From NCBI GenBank assembly GCA_018715445.1, contig DVLP01000371.1, positions 1 through 5,071 on the forward strand: a DNA stretch of 5,071 bases. Direction: 5' to 3'. The position numbers and the translations under genes were made by a program. This DNA is from Candidatus Avipropionibacterium avicola. GTDB taxonomy: Bacteria; Actinomycetota; Actinomycetes; Propionibacteriales; Propionibacteriaceae. A model generated the notes under the pieces. It worked only from the letters and a program-made list of their open reading frames with translations. It searched no databases and was not told the origin of the DNA. Below are positions 1 to 5,071 of the stretch, one piece after another (the first letter of the stretch is position 1; the number at the start of each line of letters is the position of its first letter).

Positions 1-515
1 CCAGGTCGTAGTACTCGTCCTCGTGGGGGTTCCAGCGATACAGGCTGCGTGACATCTCGGCGCGCATGTGTCCTCGGAGGCGATCCTGGCCTTGGCCTCC
101 GGCGCGGTCAACCCGGTCCTCGCCATCACCCGGTTGACCCTGCGCTCCAACGGAGCCGTCAACCGTACGTGGAGCAGCCCACGGCTCGGCCGAGCACGAC
201 GGCGCCGTTGCGACCGGCGATCACCGCACCGTCCTCGGCATACTTCAACAACTCCGCACTGTTCTGGGTCGCGACCGAGTGATCCTCGGCGGTGGCCACG
301 GCCTGGGCCAGATCGGAGTCCTGGGTGCCGGTGTAGGAGACGCTACGCAGCCACCGCTGGAAGGCGCTGTCGGAAGCCAACACCTGGACGTCGGCGTCGG
401 CGACCTGGTCGGAGCTGAACTTCTGGGGGATGTAGGCCACTCCGAGACGCTTGGCCACCGCCGGAGCGATCTCGGACAGCCCTGCGCCCTCTCGTTCGAA
501 GAGGGTGACCACCGG
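1..515 (-). other. C-terminal cytidylate-kinase-like (Cytidylate_kin2-type) domain of the symporter fusion
   Basis: This domain begins at PVVTLFEREGAGLSEIAP (about 515-460), which matches the family's N-terminal beta strand and glycine-rich loop. As is common in this family the loop lacks a classical GK[ST]; here it reads EGAG. AVAKRLGVAYIPQ follows. Then come a helical stretch, the conserved DGAVIAGRNGAVVLGRA (about 230-183), and after a frame change LHVRLTAPLERRVNRVMAR with EAKARIASED, the arginine-rich lid-like part. After a second frame change RAEMSRSLYRWNPHEDEYYDL reaches the window edge. True CMP kinases phosphorylate CMP/dCMP with ATP; members of this related family mostly have no proven substrate. 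No well-placed start codon with a Shine-Dalgarno sequence separates it from the transporter, so it reads as part of one polypeptide. The last ~30-50 residues would lie left of the window. Confidence 0.75.
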
Positions 516-1982
516 CAGGACACCGCGACCACGCGGACGGAGCAGCAGGTCGCGGTCATCCCCCAGCTCATCGGTCCGGACCCGGGAGGTCTCGACGCCG
601 TACGAGGAACTCACCGCTCCTTCACTGCGCCGGGCATGGAGCTCACGGATGATCTCGCGATGCTGGTCACTGGTCAGGTTGTAGCCCAGGATCACCACTG
701 CGGCCAGTACGGCCAGCACGGCCGGCAGCGCACCGGTGGCCAGTCGGATCCCTGTCTGGGCAGTCGCGTCCTGGACGTCGGCCTGGGCGACGTAGCCGTA
801 CGCTCCGATCACCGCGGCGCCGGCCCAACCACCCAGGCCCTGGCCACACTTGCGGATGAACGACAGGATCGAGTACGAACCGCCCTCGGAGCGCACGCCG
901 GTGCGCCACTCGCCGTAGTCGACGGTGTCGGCCTGCATCGAGAACATCAGCGCATTCGTGCCGCCGGTCCCCACCCCGAACAGGAACCAGCCCACGAGGC
1001 CGAAGGCCAGGTTGCCGTCGGGCACGAGATAGATCAGGACGAAGGCAGCGATCGTGACGACCGCTGCCCCCCAGATAGCCGTTGCGCTTGCCGAACCGGG
1101 TGGTGATGCCGGGGACCAGGGAGGCGACGATCACCGTCCCGATGGGCTGGGCCAGCATGAGCAGGGTGTACCAACCGGCATTGCCCAGGATGTGGCGCGC
1201 GTAGTACAACGCGACCGCGTTCATCGTGAACATGGACGCCAGCAGGAAGAAGGCGGCCAGGCACAGCACGATCAACGGTCGGTTCTGCCGGAGCATCCTG
1301 AAGGTGCGGCGCAGCGAGATCTGGGTGGCCCCGCGCTTCACCGACTCGCGGGTGTTGCGGAAGCAGATCAGGTAGAGCAGGACCGCCACCAGGCCGAGAG
1401 CGACGGTGGTGATGTGAACTGGAACCTGACCTGGTCGCCGGTGGTGTCCTGGAACTGCGGGGCGATCACCGCGGAGAGCGCGACGCTGGTCACCGAGCTG
1501 GCGATCGAACGGGCCCCCGACAGCTTCGACCGGTCCACCGGATCCTGGGTCATCGCCGCTGACAGCGATCCGTGCGGGATGTTGACGAAGGAGTAGGCCA
1601 GCTGGAACAGCGCGTCCAGCAAGAAGATCCACGCGATCGTCAGGGCCGGGCTGAGCCCTGACGGGACGCTGAACAGCAGCACGAAGACGATGGCCAGGGG
1701 CGTGCTGCCGAACAGCAGCCACGGTCGCAGGCGGCCCCAGCGGGTCTTCGTCCGGTCGGCCACCTGCCCGGCGATCAGGTCGGAGACCCCGGCCCACACC
1801 TTGGTGACACCGTAGATGGTGCCGGCCACTGCGGCCGGGATCCCTGCGATGTCGGTCATGTAGACCATCAGGAACATCGAGGTCATCATGAAGGTCAGGT
1901 TGTTGGCGACGTCCCCGAGGGCGTACGAGAACACCTTCCCGCCCGTCAGCGACCCGGTCGCCCGTGGTGGCTTCCTACTCAT
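1..1982 (-). pseudogene. GPH-family sugar:cation symporter fused to cytidylate-kinase-like domain, frameshifted, 3' end beyond window
   Basis: Start is ATG at 1982-1980, with AAGGAG at 1988-1993 five bases upstream. The N-terminal ~455 residues are an MFS transporter of the GPH type, which imports glycosides, pentosides or hexuronides with a cation across the inner membrane. Visible hallmarks are the loop SDLIAGQVADRTKTRWGRLRP (residues ~67-87), a helix ending NIPHGSLSAAMTQD (134-147), and in the second half ADTVDYGEWRTGVRSEGG. A linker of about 35-40 residues then leads without a stop into a cytidylate-kinase-like domain (listed separately). The reading frame is broken four times: one base missing near 1416, one extra in the six-C run 1067-1072, one missing near 177-183 and one near 66-73. 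The first two compensate, so 1982-1416 and 1070-180 share a frame. Homology is continuous across each break and no other stops occur, so the damage is recent or is sequence error. Substrate unknown. The family calls are firm; functionality is open. Confidence 0.85.
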
Positions 1983-1987
1983 CTCCG

Positions 1988-2042
1988 CTCCTTGCCCGTC
2001 GACACCCCAAGGCTAAGCCCATCACCTGCGAAGGGGGGTCAA
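1988..2042 (-). promoter_or_regulatory. Candidate promoter and ribosome binding site of the symporter gene
   Basis: The ribosome binding site AAGGAG (1988-1993 on the minus strand) is convincing and fixes the ATG at 1982. Upstream, TAGCCT (2010-2015) fits the actinobacterial -10 pattern TANNNT. TTGACC (2037-2042) resembles a -35 box, but the 21-base spacing is too long for a standard promoter, so either the -35 is not used or the pair is chance. The segment lies between the upstream terminator and the gene, where a promoter is needed because the terminator would stop readthrough. Confidence 0.35.
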
Positions 2043-2056
2043 TCGTGTGAGGGCAG

Positions 2057-2098
2057 AAAAAAACCCCGTCCGGAGGGGTGGAGGTCCTCCGGACGGGG
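2057..2098 (-). terminator. Strong rho-independent terminator after the csbD-like gene
   Basis: There is a perfect 13-bp inverted repeat: CCCCGTCCGGAGG at 2064-2076 pairs with CCTCCGGACGGGG at 2086-2098, around a 9-base loop. On the minus strand the hairpin is followed directly by seven T (plus-strand A at 2057-2063), so it terminates leftward transcription. It lies about 21 bases past the stop of the CsbD-like gene and about 75 bases before the start of the symporter gene, insulating one from the other. The plus-strand reading has no T tract, so it is not bidirectional. Confidence 0.95.
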
Positions 2099-2119
2099 CA
2101 GCTGCTGCCAGGCTGTGGC

Positions 2120-2311
2120 TCAGCTCTGGTCGTTGACGTCGTCGAGACGGTCCTTGACCTCGCCCTCGGCCTGATGGAGCTTGCCCTTGGCCTGGTCCTT
2201 CACGCCTTCACCCTGCATCCCGAGGTCATCGGTGGCGCCGCCGAGCTTCTGCTTCGCCTCGCCGATCTTTTCCTCGGCCTTGCCCTTGAACTTGTCGAAC
2301 GTACCCGACAT
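2120..2311 (-). CDS. CsbD-like stress protein
   Basis: A 63-residue, highly charged, Lys/Glu/Asp-rich protein with no membrane segment or signal peptide. The start MSGTFDKFKGKAEEKIGEAK is the family signature, and a second, looser copy of the pattern follows (VKDQAKGKLHQAEGEVKD, ~38-55), as is usual for CsbD-like proteins of 60-70 residues. The family is named after a Bacillus sigma-B-dependent general stress gene and occurs widely in stress regulons; its biochemical role is unknown. The protein is probably a cytoplasmic, flexible helix former. ATG at 2311-2309 has AAGGAG at 2319-2324, seven bases upstream. It follows the GlsB-like gene by 71 bases on the same strand and is closed by the strong terminator at 2057-2098, so it is the last gene of this unit. 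No clear promoter is seen in the 71-base gap, which favours cotranscription with the gene before it. Confidence 0.93.
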   Translation of the reverse strand: MSGTFDKFKGKAEEKIGEAKQKLGGATDDLGMQGEGVKDQAKGKLHQAEGEVKDRLDDVNDQS

Positions 2312-2382
2312 TGGTGTTCTCCTTCTGGTTGCGTCGACCCTGTCGAGGGGCCGACTGGTGGGCAGGTGGGACTGTGGGGGCC

Positions 2383-2652
2383 TCAGGCCCGTCGACGCGC
2401 CACCGCACCGTAGATGAGCAGCACGATCAGCGAGCCGATCACCGCGGTGATCAGCGACCAGAACCAGCTACCGCTCAGCTCCAGGCTGAACTCGCCTTGG
2501 AAGATCAGGTTGCCGAGCAGACCGCCGACGAGGGCGCCGATGACGCCCAGCACAATGGTGGCGAGGATCCCGCCGCCCTGCTTGCCCGGCAGGATCAGCT
2601 TGGCGATGGCGCCAGCGATCAGGCCCAAGATCAGGTAGAAGAGGATGGTCAT
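2383..2652 (-). CDS. GlsB/YeaQ/YmgE family small membrane protein (transglycosylase-associated)
   Basis: An 89-residue integral membrane protein with three predicted helices (~3-20, 29-51, 66-82). The family core is plain: LGLIAGAIAKLILPGKQGGG (9-28), then a glycine-rich second helix ending VGGLLGNLIF. The tail ARRRA is positively charged and probably cytoplasmic. Members are called transglycosylase-associated by old annotation and are often stress-induced; no enzymatic activity is established. The reading frame is open further upstream to 2787, but that extension would overlap the 3' end of the regulator gene and has no hydrophobic or conserved sequence. ATG at 2652-2650 with GGAAGG at 2660-2665 (seven-base spacing) is the better start and gives the usual family length. 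It lies 103 bases after the GAF-ANTAR gene and 71 bases before the CsbD-like gene. Confidence 0.92.
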   Translation of the reverse strand: MTILFYLILGLIAGAIAKLILPGKQGGGILATIVLGVIGALVGGLLGNLIFQGEFSLELSGSWFWSLITAVIGSLIVLLIYGAVARRRA

Positions 2653-2659
2653 GATGAAG

Positions 2660-2665
2660 CCTTCC
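2660..2665 (-). promoter_or_regulatory. Ribosome binding site that sets the GlsB-like start
   Basis: GGAAGG on the minus strand, seven bases before the ATG at 2652. It selects this ATG over the open frame that extends to 2787 and thereby removes the apparent overlap with the regulator gene. Confidence 0.7.
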
Positions 2666-2755
2666 GGACGATGGTCAACGATGGGGCGCCCCGGTGGCTT
2701 GAGACGTTCTTCATCTTCTCTCACCCGGGACTCAACGTCAAGCAGGGCAGCAGCC

Positions 2756-3475
2756 TCAGCCGTTGAGCTGTCGACGATGCCCGGCAACGACCTGGTCGGC
2801 GACCGTTGCCAGCTTGGCGTTCAGGCGGTTCGAGGTGGTCCGCAGGATCTCGAAGGCCTCCTCGTCACTGATCCGGTGGTACGCCATCAGGAGCCCGACG
2901 GCCTTGCCGATCTCCCGGTTGGAGGCGAGGCCGTCCCGCAGGGTGCGCACTTCCTCCTGGTCGAAGGCCGCCTGCAGGGCGACCGTGCAGAAGGCGGCCA
3001 CGATCGAGGCCTGCTCGACACCTTCGTCGGTGAAGCCACCGGGACGATCGCTGAACAGGTTGAGTGCGGCCACCTTGTGTTGGCGGTGCATGATGCGGAA
3101 GCCGAGCATCCCGCGGACCTCGGTGGTGCGCAGCACGGCTTCGCGCAGCACCGGCCAGGGGGCATCCGGCTCGGTCAGGTCCGGAGCCAGTTGGGGCGTG
3201 GCGTCGAGGACAGCATCGACGCACGGCCCGGCCCCGAGCTCACGTTCCAACCGGTCGACCGTGTGCGCGACGTCGTCGGTGGCCGCGGCCGTGCTCCACT
3301 GGTCACCGTGGCGCAGCATCAGGCTGGCGTGGTCACAACCGGTGACCAGGGTGGTGGCAGCCCGGCAGACCGAGTCGTAGGCCCGTGTCCAGTCGTCGCC
3401 GGTGTAGACCAGATCGCCGAGCTGGGTGAACAGCTCCAACGACCGTTGCTTGGCCTTGTCGGCACCTGCCGCCAT
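2756..3475 (-). CDS. GAF and ANTAR domain-containing transcription antitermination regulator
   Basis: A 239-residue soluble protein. Residues ~20-170 form a GAF domain: CDHASLMLRHGDQWSTAAAT, the acidic helix and LGAGPCVDAV, then MLGFRIMHRQHKVAALNLFS and GGFTDEGVEQASIVAAF. GAF domains bind small ligands or sense redox or light; the ligand here is unknown. Residues ~173-230 are an ANTAR domain, with LRDGLASNREIGKAVGLLMA, DEEAFEILRTTSNRLNAKLA and ADQVV, the three-helix RNA-binding fold that recognises paired hairpins in nascent mRNA. GAF-ANTAR proteins with this order are abundant in actinobacteria. ATG at 3475 has GGAGGG at 3482-3487, six bases upstream. A GTG one codon earlier and an ATG at 3538 are possible, but the first is too close to the Shine-Dalgarno and the second adds a Cys/Asp-rich leader unlike the family. 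It is the first gene of the leftward group ending at 2057, and its promoter would lie in the divergent region 3488-3588. Confidence 0.94.
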   Translation of the reverse strand: MAAGADKAKQRSLELFTQLGDLVYTGDDWTRAYDSVCRAATTLVTGCDHASLMLRHGDQWSTAAATDDVAHTVDRLERELGAGPCVDAVLDATPQLAPDLTEPDAPWPVLREAVLRTTEVRGMLGFRIMHRQHKVAALNLFSDRPGGFTDEGVEQASIVAAFCTVALQAAFDQEEVRTLRDGLASNREIGKAVGLLMAYHRISDEEAFEILRTTSNRLNAKLATVADQVVAGHRRQLNG

Positions 3476-3481
3476 CACGAA

Positions 3482-3487
3482 CCCTCC
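3482..3487 (-). promoter_or_regulatory. Ribosome binding site that sets the GAF-ANTAR start
   Basis: GGAGGG on the minus strand, six bases before the ATG at 3475 and only three before the in-frame GTG at 3478. The spacing favours the ATG and argues against the longer product that would start at 3538. Confidence 0.75.
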
Positions 3488-3499
3488 GTCCCGTGCGTC

Positions 3500-3540
3500 C
3501 GACCGGTCGCACTCGCAGCAGGATACGAGTCGGGACAACT
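3500..3540 (-). promoter_or_regulatory. Candidate minus-strand promoter and operator region before the GAF-ANTAR gene
   Basis: TATCCT (3520-3525, minus strand) fits the TANNNT -10 pattern and would give a leader of roughly 40 bases before the ATG at 3475. No good -35 is seen. A short inverted repeat, ACTCG (3511-3515) and CGAGT (3526-3530), brackets this hexamer, and CGACCGGTCG (3500-3509) is a 10-base palindrome. Either could bind a regulator, but such short repeats are common in GC-rich DNA, so this is a weak call. Confidence 0.25.
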
Positions 3541-3576
3541 GTGGACGTCTCGGGTGCTGGTGGGTGGTTCCTCGGG

Positions 3577-3591
3577 CACAATCGTCTCGTG
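3577..3591 (+). promoter_or_regulatory. Candidate -10 box for leaderless transcription of the acyltransferase gene
   Basis: CACAAT (3577-3582) sits exactly six bases before the GTG at 3589. If transcription starts on the G of that GTG, the hexamer covers -12 to -7, the arrangement of leaderless genes in actinobacteria. No Shine-Dalgarno sequence occurs in the preceding 20 bases, which supports a leaderless start. The first base of the hexamer is C rather than T and the -35 region is poor. Confidence 0.45.
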
Positions 3592-4902
3592 ACCAGCGAT
3601 GAACGCCTCAGCCGCGCCGAGCAGGTCGACGCCGCAACCCCGGCCAGCCGCAATCGGGTCGTGGACTTCCTACGGGCCGCTGCGATCACCGTGGTGGTCC
3701 TGGGGCACTGGACGATCGTCGCGGTCGACGACACCGGGATCCACCCCCACGGGGTGCTCGACGCAGCCCCGTGGACCCATCCGCTGACCTGGGTGTTCCA
3801 GGTGATGCCGATCTTCTTCCTGGTCGGCGGCTACAGCAACGGGTTGTCGTGGCGCTCGGCCCGCCGCAAGCAGATCGGCTACGGCGAGTGGTTGCGGACC
3901 CGGCTACGACGCCTCGGCATCCCGCTGGTCTCGTTGTTGTTGCTGTGGTTGGTGATCTGCGTGATCGGCTGGTTCGCCGGGGCGACACCGGCGACCCTGC
4001 AGCTGGCCTCCCAGATGGCGATGATCCCGACCTGGTTCCTGGCCGCGTACCTGATGGTCATCGTGGTCGCTCCGGGGTGCCTGGTGCTCTGGGAGCGGTT
4101 CGGTTGGTGGTCAATCCTGGCCGGCGTACTGCTGGCCGGCGCGGTCGATGCGGTGAGCATCGGTCTGGACCAGCCGTTGCTGGGCTATCCCAACTACCTG
4201 TTGGTGTGGGCGGCCTTCCACCAGTTCGGCTTCGCCTGGTTGGACGGTCGGCTCGCCGGGCTCGGCAAGCGGATCGGGTTGATGATCGTCGGAGCCGTCG
4301 GCCTGGGGTTGCTGGTCGGGCTGGGACCGTACCCGGTGTCGATGATCACCGCGGGGACCGACGAGATCAGCAACTCCAGTCCGACGCGGGTGACGATGGC
4401 CTTCCTGGGCATGCTGCAGGCCGGTCTCGCGTTGCTGGTGGAGAAGCCGCTCGAACGGTTGCTGCGACGGCCGCGGCTGTGGTTCGTCGCCGTGGTGGTG
4501 AACCAGCGCATCATGACCTGGTTCCTGTGGCACCTGACCGCCATGGTCGGGCTGACACACCTGCTGCTGGCCGTCGGCGGCTTCGGCCTGCACCTGCAGC
4601 CGCTGAGCGCTGTCTGGTGGGCGACCCGCCCGGTCTGGTGCCTGGTGCTGTTGGGCATCACCGCGCTGTTCGTGCTGGTCTTCGGGCGATTCGAGAACGC
4701 CCGGCCCGACGACCGACCGGCCCCGGCGCCGTGGCGACCCGTGCTGGCGGCGATCTGCGTCATCGCCGGTCTGGCCGTGATGGCTCCGGCCGGCATCGTC
4801 GACGACTCGGGCGTGCACTGGGTCTGGCCGGTGCTGCCCGTGCTCGGACTGGCCGTGTTCGGCGTGCTGAGACTTCCGATCGCACGCGTCTCCCGCTCCT
4901 GA
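3589..4902 (+). CDS. Acyltransferase-3 family integral membrane acyltransferase
   Basis: A 437-residue membrane protein with about ten or eleven hydrophobic helices. Residues ~22-40 read NRVVDFLRAAAITVVVLGHW, with Arg29 and His40 in the R-x10-H arrangement typical of acyltransferase-3 (OafA/Oac-like) proteins, where the histidine is thought to be essential. The motif MPIFFLVGGYSN (73-84) and a basic cytoplasmic loop (RSARRKQIGYGEWLRTRLRR, 89-108) follow as in the family. PTWFLAAYLMVIVVAP (147-162) is a further conserved helix, and the tail after residue ~385 adds two more helices. Family members move acetyl or other acyl groups from the cytoplasm onto sugars, glycans, lipids or antibiotics; the acceptor here is unknown. 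The GTG start leaves a 20-residue polar N-terminus before helix 1. Further in-frame sequence upstream to 3493 is unlike the family. It is transcribed away from the GAF-ANTAR gene, alone on its strand here, with no frame disruption. Confidence 0.92.
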   Translation: MTSDERLSRAEQVDAATPASRNRVVDFLRAAAITVVVLGHWTIVAVDDTGIHPHGVLDAAPWTHPLTWVFQVMPIFFLVGGYSNGLSWRSARRKQIGYGEWLRTRLRRLGIPLVSLLLLWLVICVIGWFAGATPATLQLASQMAMIPTWFLAAYLMVIVVAPGCLVLWERFGWWSILAGVLLAGAVDAVSIGLDQPLLGYPNYLLVWAAFHQFGFAWLDGRLAGLGKRIGLMIVGAVGLGLLVGLGPYPVSMITAGTDEISNSSPTRVTMAFLGMLQAGLALLVEKPLERLLRRPRLWFVAVVVNQRIMTWFLWHLTAMVGLTHLLLAVGGFGLHLQPLSAVWWATRPVWCLVLLGITALFVLVFGRFENARPDDRPAPAPWRPVLAAICVIAGLAVMAPAGIVDDSGVHWVWPVLPVLGLAVFGVLRLPIARVSRS

Positions 4903-5029
4903 GCCCGGCGCGACGCGGCGCTGGTTGACGGGCCCGGTTGACGGGTTTGGGGGGCGGAGTCGGACGATCGGTCGGCAGGTGTGGACGTACGGTCGGGTGC
5001 GCTCGGCGTCCGGCCACAAGGCTGGGACC
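4903..5029. other. Intergenic region after the acyltransferase gene
   Basis: This 127-base gap holds a direct repeat of GGTTGACGGG (next entry) and, further on, TACGGT (4988-4993), which fits a TANNNT -10 box for the gene that may start at 5030. I see no hairpin followed by T residues, so there is no recognisable intrinsic terminator for the acyltransferase gene. Confidence 0.4.
4923..4945 (+). repeat. Tandem direct repeat of GGTTGACGGG
   Basis: Two identical 10-base copies at 4923-4932 and 4936-4945, separated by CCC, giving a 13-base period. Each contains TTGACG, a good -35-like hexamer, but no -10 hexamer lies 17 bases downstream. It might be a paired binding site for a regulator of the next gene, or chance. 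Confidence 0.6.
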
Positions 5030-5071
5030 ATGACAACGACTGCCTCGTGCCCACCCGAGACGGGAGCGGCG
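5030..5071 (+). CDS. Probable start of a further plus-strand gene, cut by window end
   Basis: ATG at 5030 opens a frame without stops to the window edge: MTTTASCPPETGAA, only 14 residues. AAGG (5017-5020) lies about nine bases upstream and could act as a weak Shine-Dalgarno. The Thr-rich first residues are typical of actinobacterial N-termini, but nothing identifies the product. Confidence 0.4.
   Translation, partial: MTTTASCPPETGAA

Noticed and set aside
1067..1072. Programmed ribosomal frameshift at the six-C run
   Set aside because: The break pairs with an opposite one near 1416 and both lie within one conserved domain. There is no slippery-site heptamer with a downstream structure that I can see, and two further breaks follow, so decay or error is simpler.
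279..1106. Long plus-strand open frame opposite the symporter-kinase gene
   Set aside because: Its translation is rich in Gly, His, Gln and Arg with no recognisable family, while the minus strand shows clear conserved motifs. It is a shadow frame produced by high GC content.
667..1797. A separate gene starting at 1797 on the minus strand
   Set aside because: Only its middle part (1416-1072) is real transporter sequence; the upstream part overlaps the true frame of the same transporter and is a Arg/Gly-rich shadow.
2683..2692. GGGGCGCCCC palindrome between the regulator and GlsB-like genes
   Set aside because: It is ten bases of pure G/C in a GC-rich genome, with no loop and no T tract, so it is neither a terminator nor a convincing operator.
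2645..3592. Plus-strand open frame of 315 codons opposite the GAF-ANTAR gene
   Set aside because: It lies antisense to a well-supported GAF-ANTAR gene, has no ribosome binding site or domain, and has a composition typical of a shadow frame.
3771..5031. Long open frames in other frames and on the minus strand over the acyltransferase gene
   Set aside because: They are Arg/Pro/Gln-rich and low-complexity with no motif. The frame starting at 3589 has the membrane helices and R-x10-H motif, so the others are shadows.

Overview
The window is GC-rich, has strong third-position G/C preference, and carries a GAF-ANTAR RNA-binding regulator, a leaderless-looking GTG start and Shine-Dalgarno sequences of the AAGGAG type. 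Together these suggest a high-GC Gram-positive actinobacterium, perhaps Propionibacteriales or a relative. The order-level guess is inference only; there is no rRNA or marker gene here to settle it.

Layout, left to right. (1) Positions 1-1982, minus strand: a long gene for a GPH-type (glycoside-pentoside-hexuronide:cation) sugar symporter that continues without a stop into a C-terminal cytidylate-kinase-like domain. It runs off the left edge. As printed it is interrupted by four single-base indels, near 1416, 1067-1072, 177-183 and 66-73. It is therefore either a young pseudogene or a stretch with sequencing errors. (2) Positions 2057-2098: a very strong intrinsic terminator on the minus strand that separates this gene from the genes upstream of it. 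(3) Positions 2120-3475, minus strand: three intact genes in a row, transcribed GAF-ANTAR regulator, then a GlsB/YeaQ-type small membrane protein, then a CsbD-like stress protein, ending at that terminator. (4) Positions 3476-3588: a divergent promoter region. (5) Positions 3589-4902, plus strand: an integral membrane acyltransferase of the acyltransferase-3 family, probably translated from a leaderless mRNA. (6) Positions 4903-5071: a short intergenic stretch with a 10-base direct repeat, then the probable first codons of another plus-strand gene cut by the window end.

How the genes may work together. CsbD-like and GlsB-like proteins are both commonly seen in general stress regulons. A GAF-ANTAR protein is a sensor that acts on RNA, typically by antitermination. 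Their co-directional order ending at one terminator fits a small stress cassette, although 103 and 71 base gaps leave room for internal promoters. The acyltransferase faces away and is probably a separate envelope or glycan modification function. The symporter-kinase fusion is the most unusual item: it suggests import of a sugar or nucleoside-like compound coupled to phosphoryl transfer, but the substrate cannot be read from the sequence. I found no tRNA, rRNA, CRISPR array, insertion sequence or phage gene.
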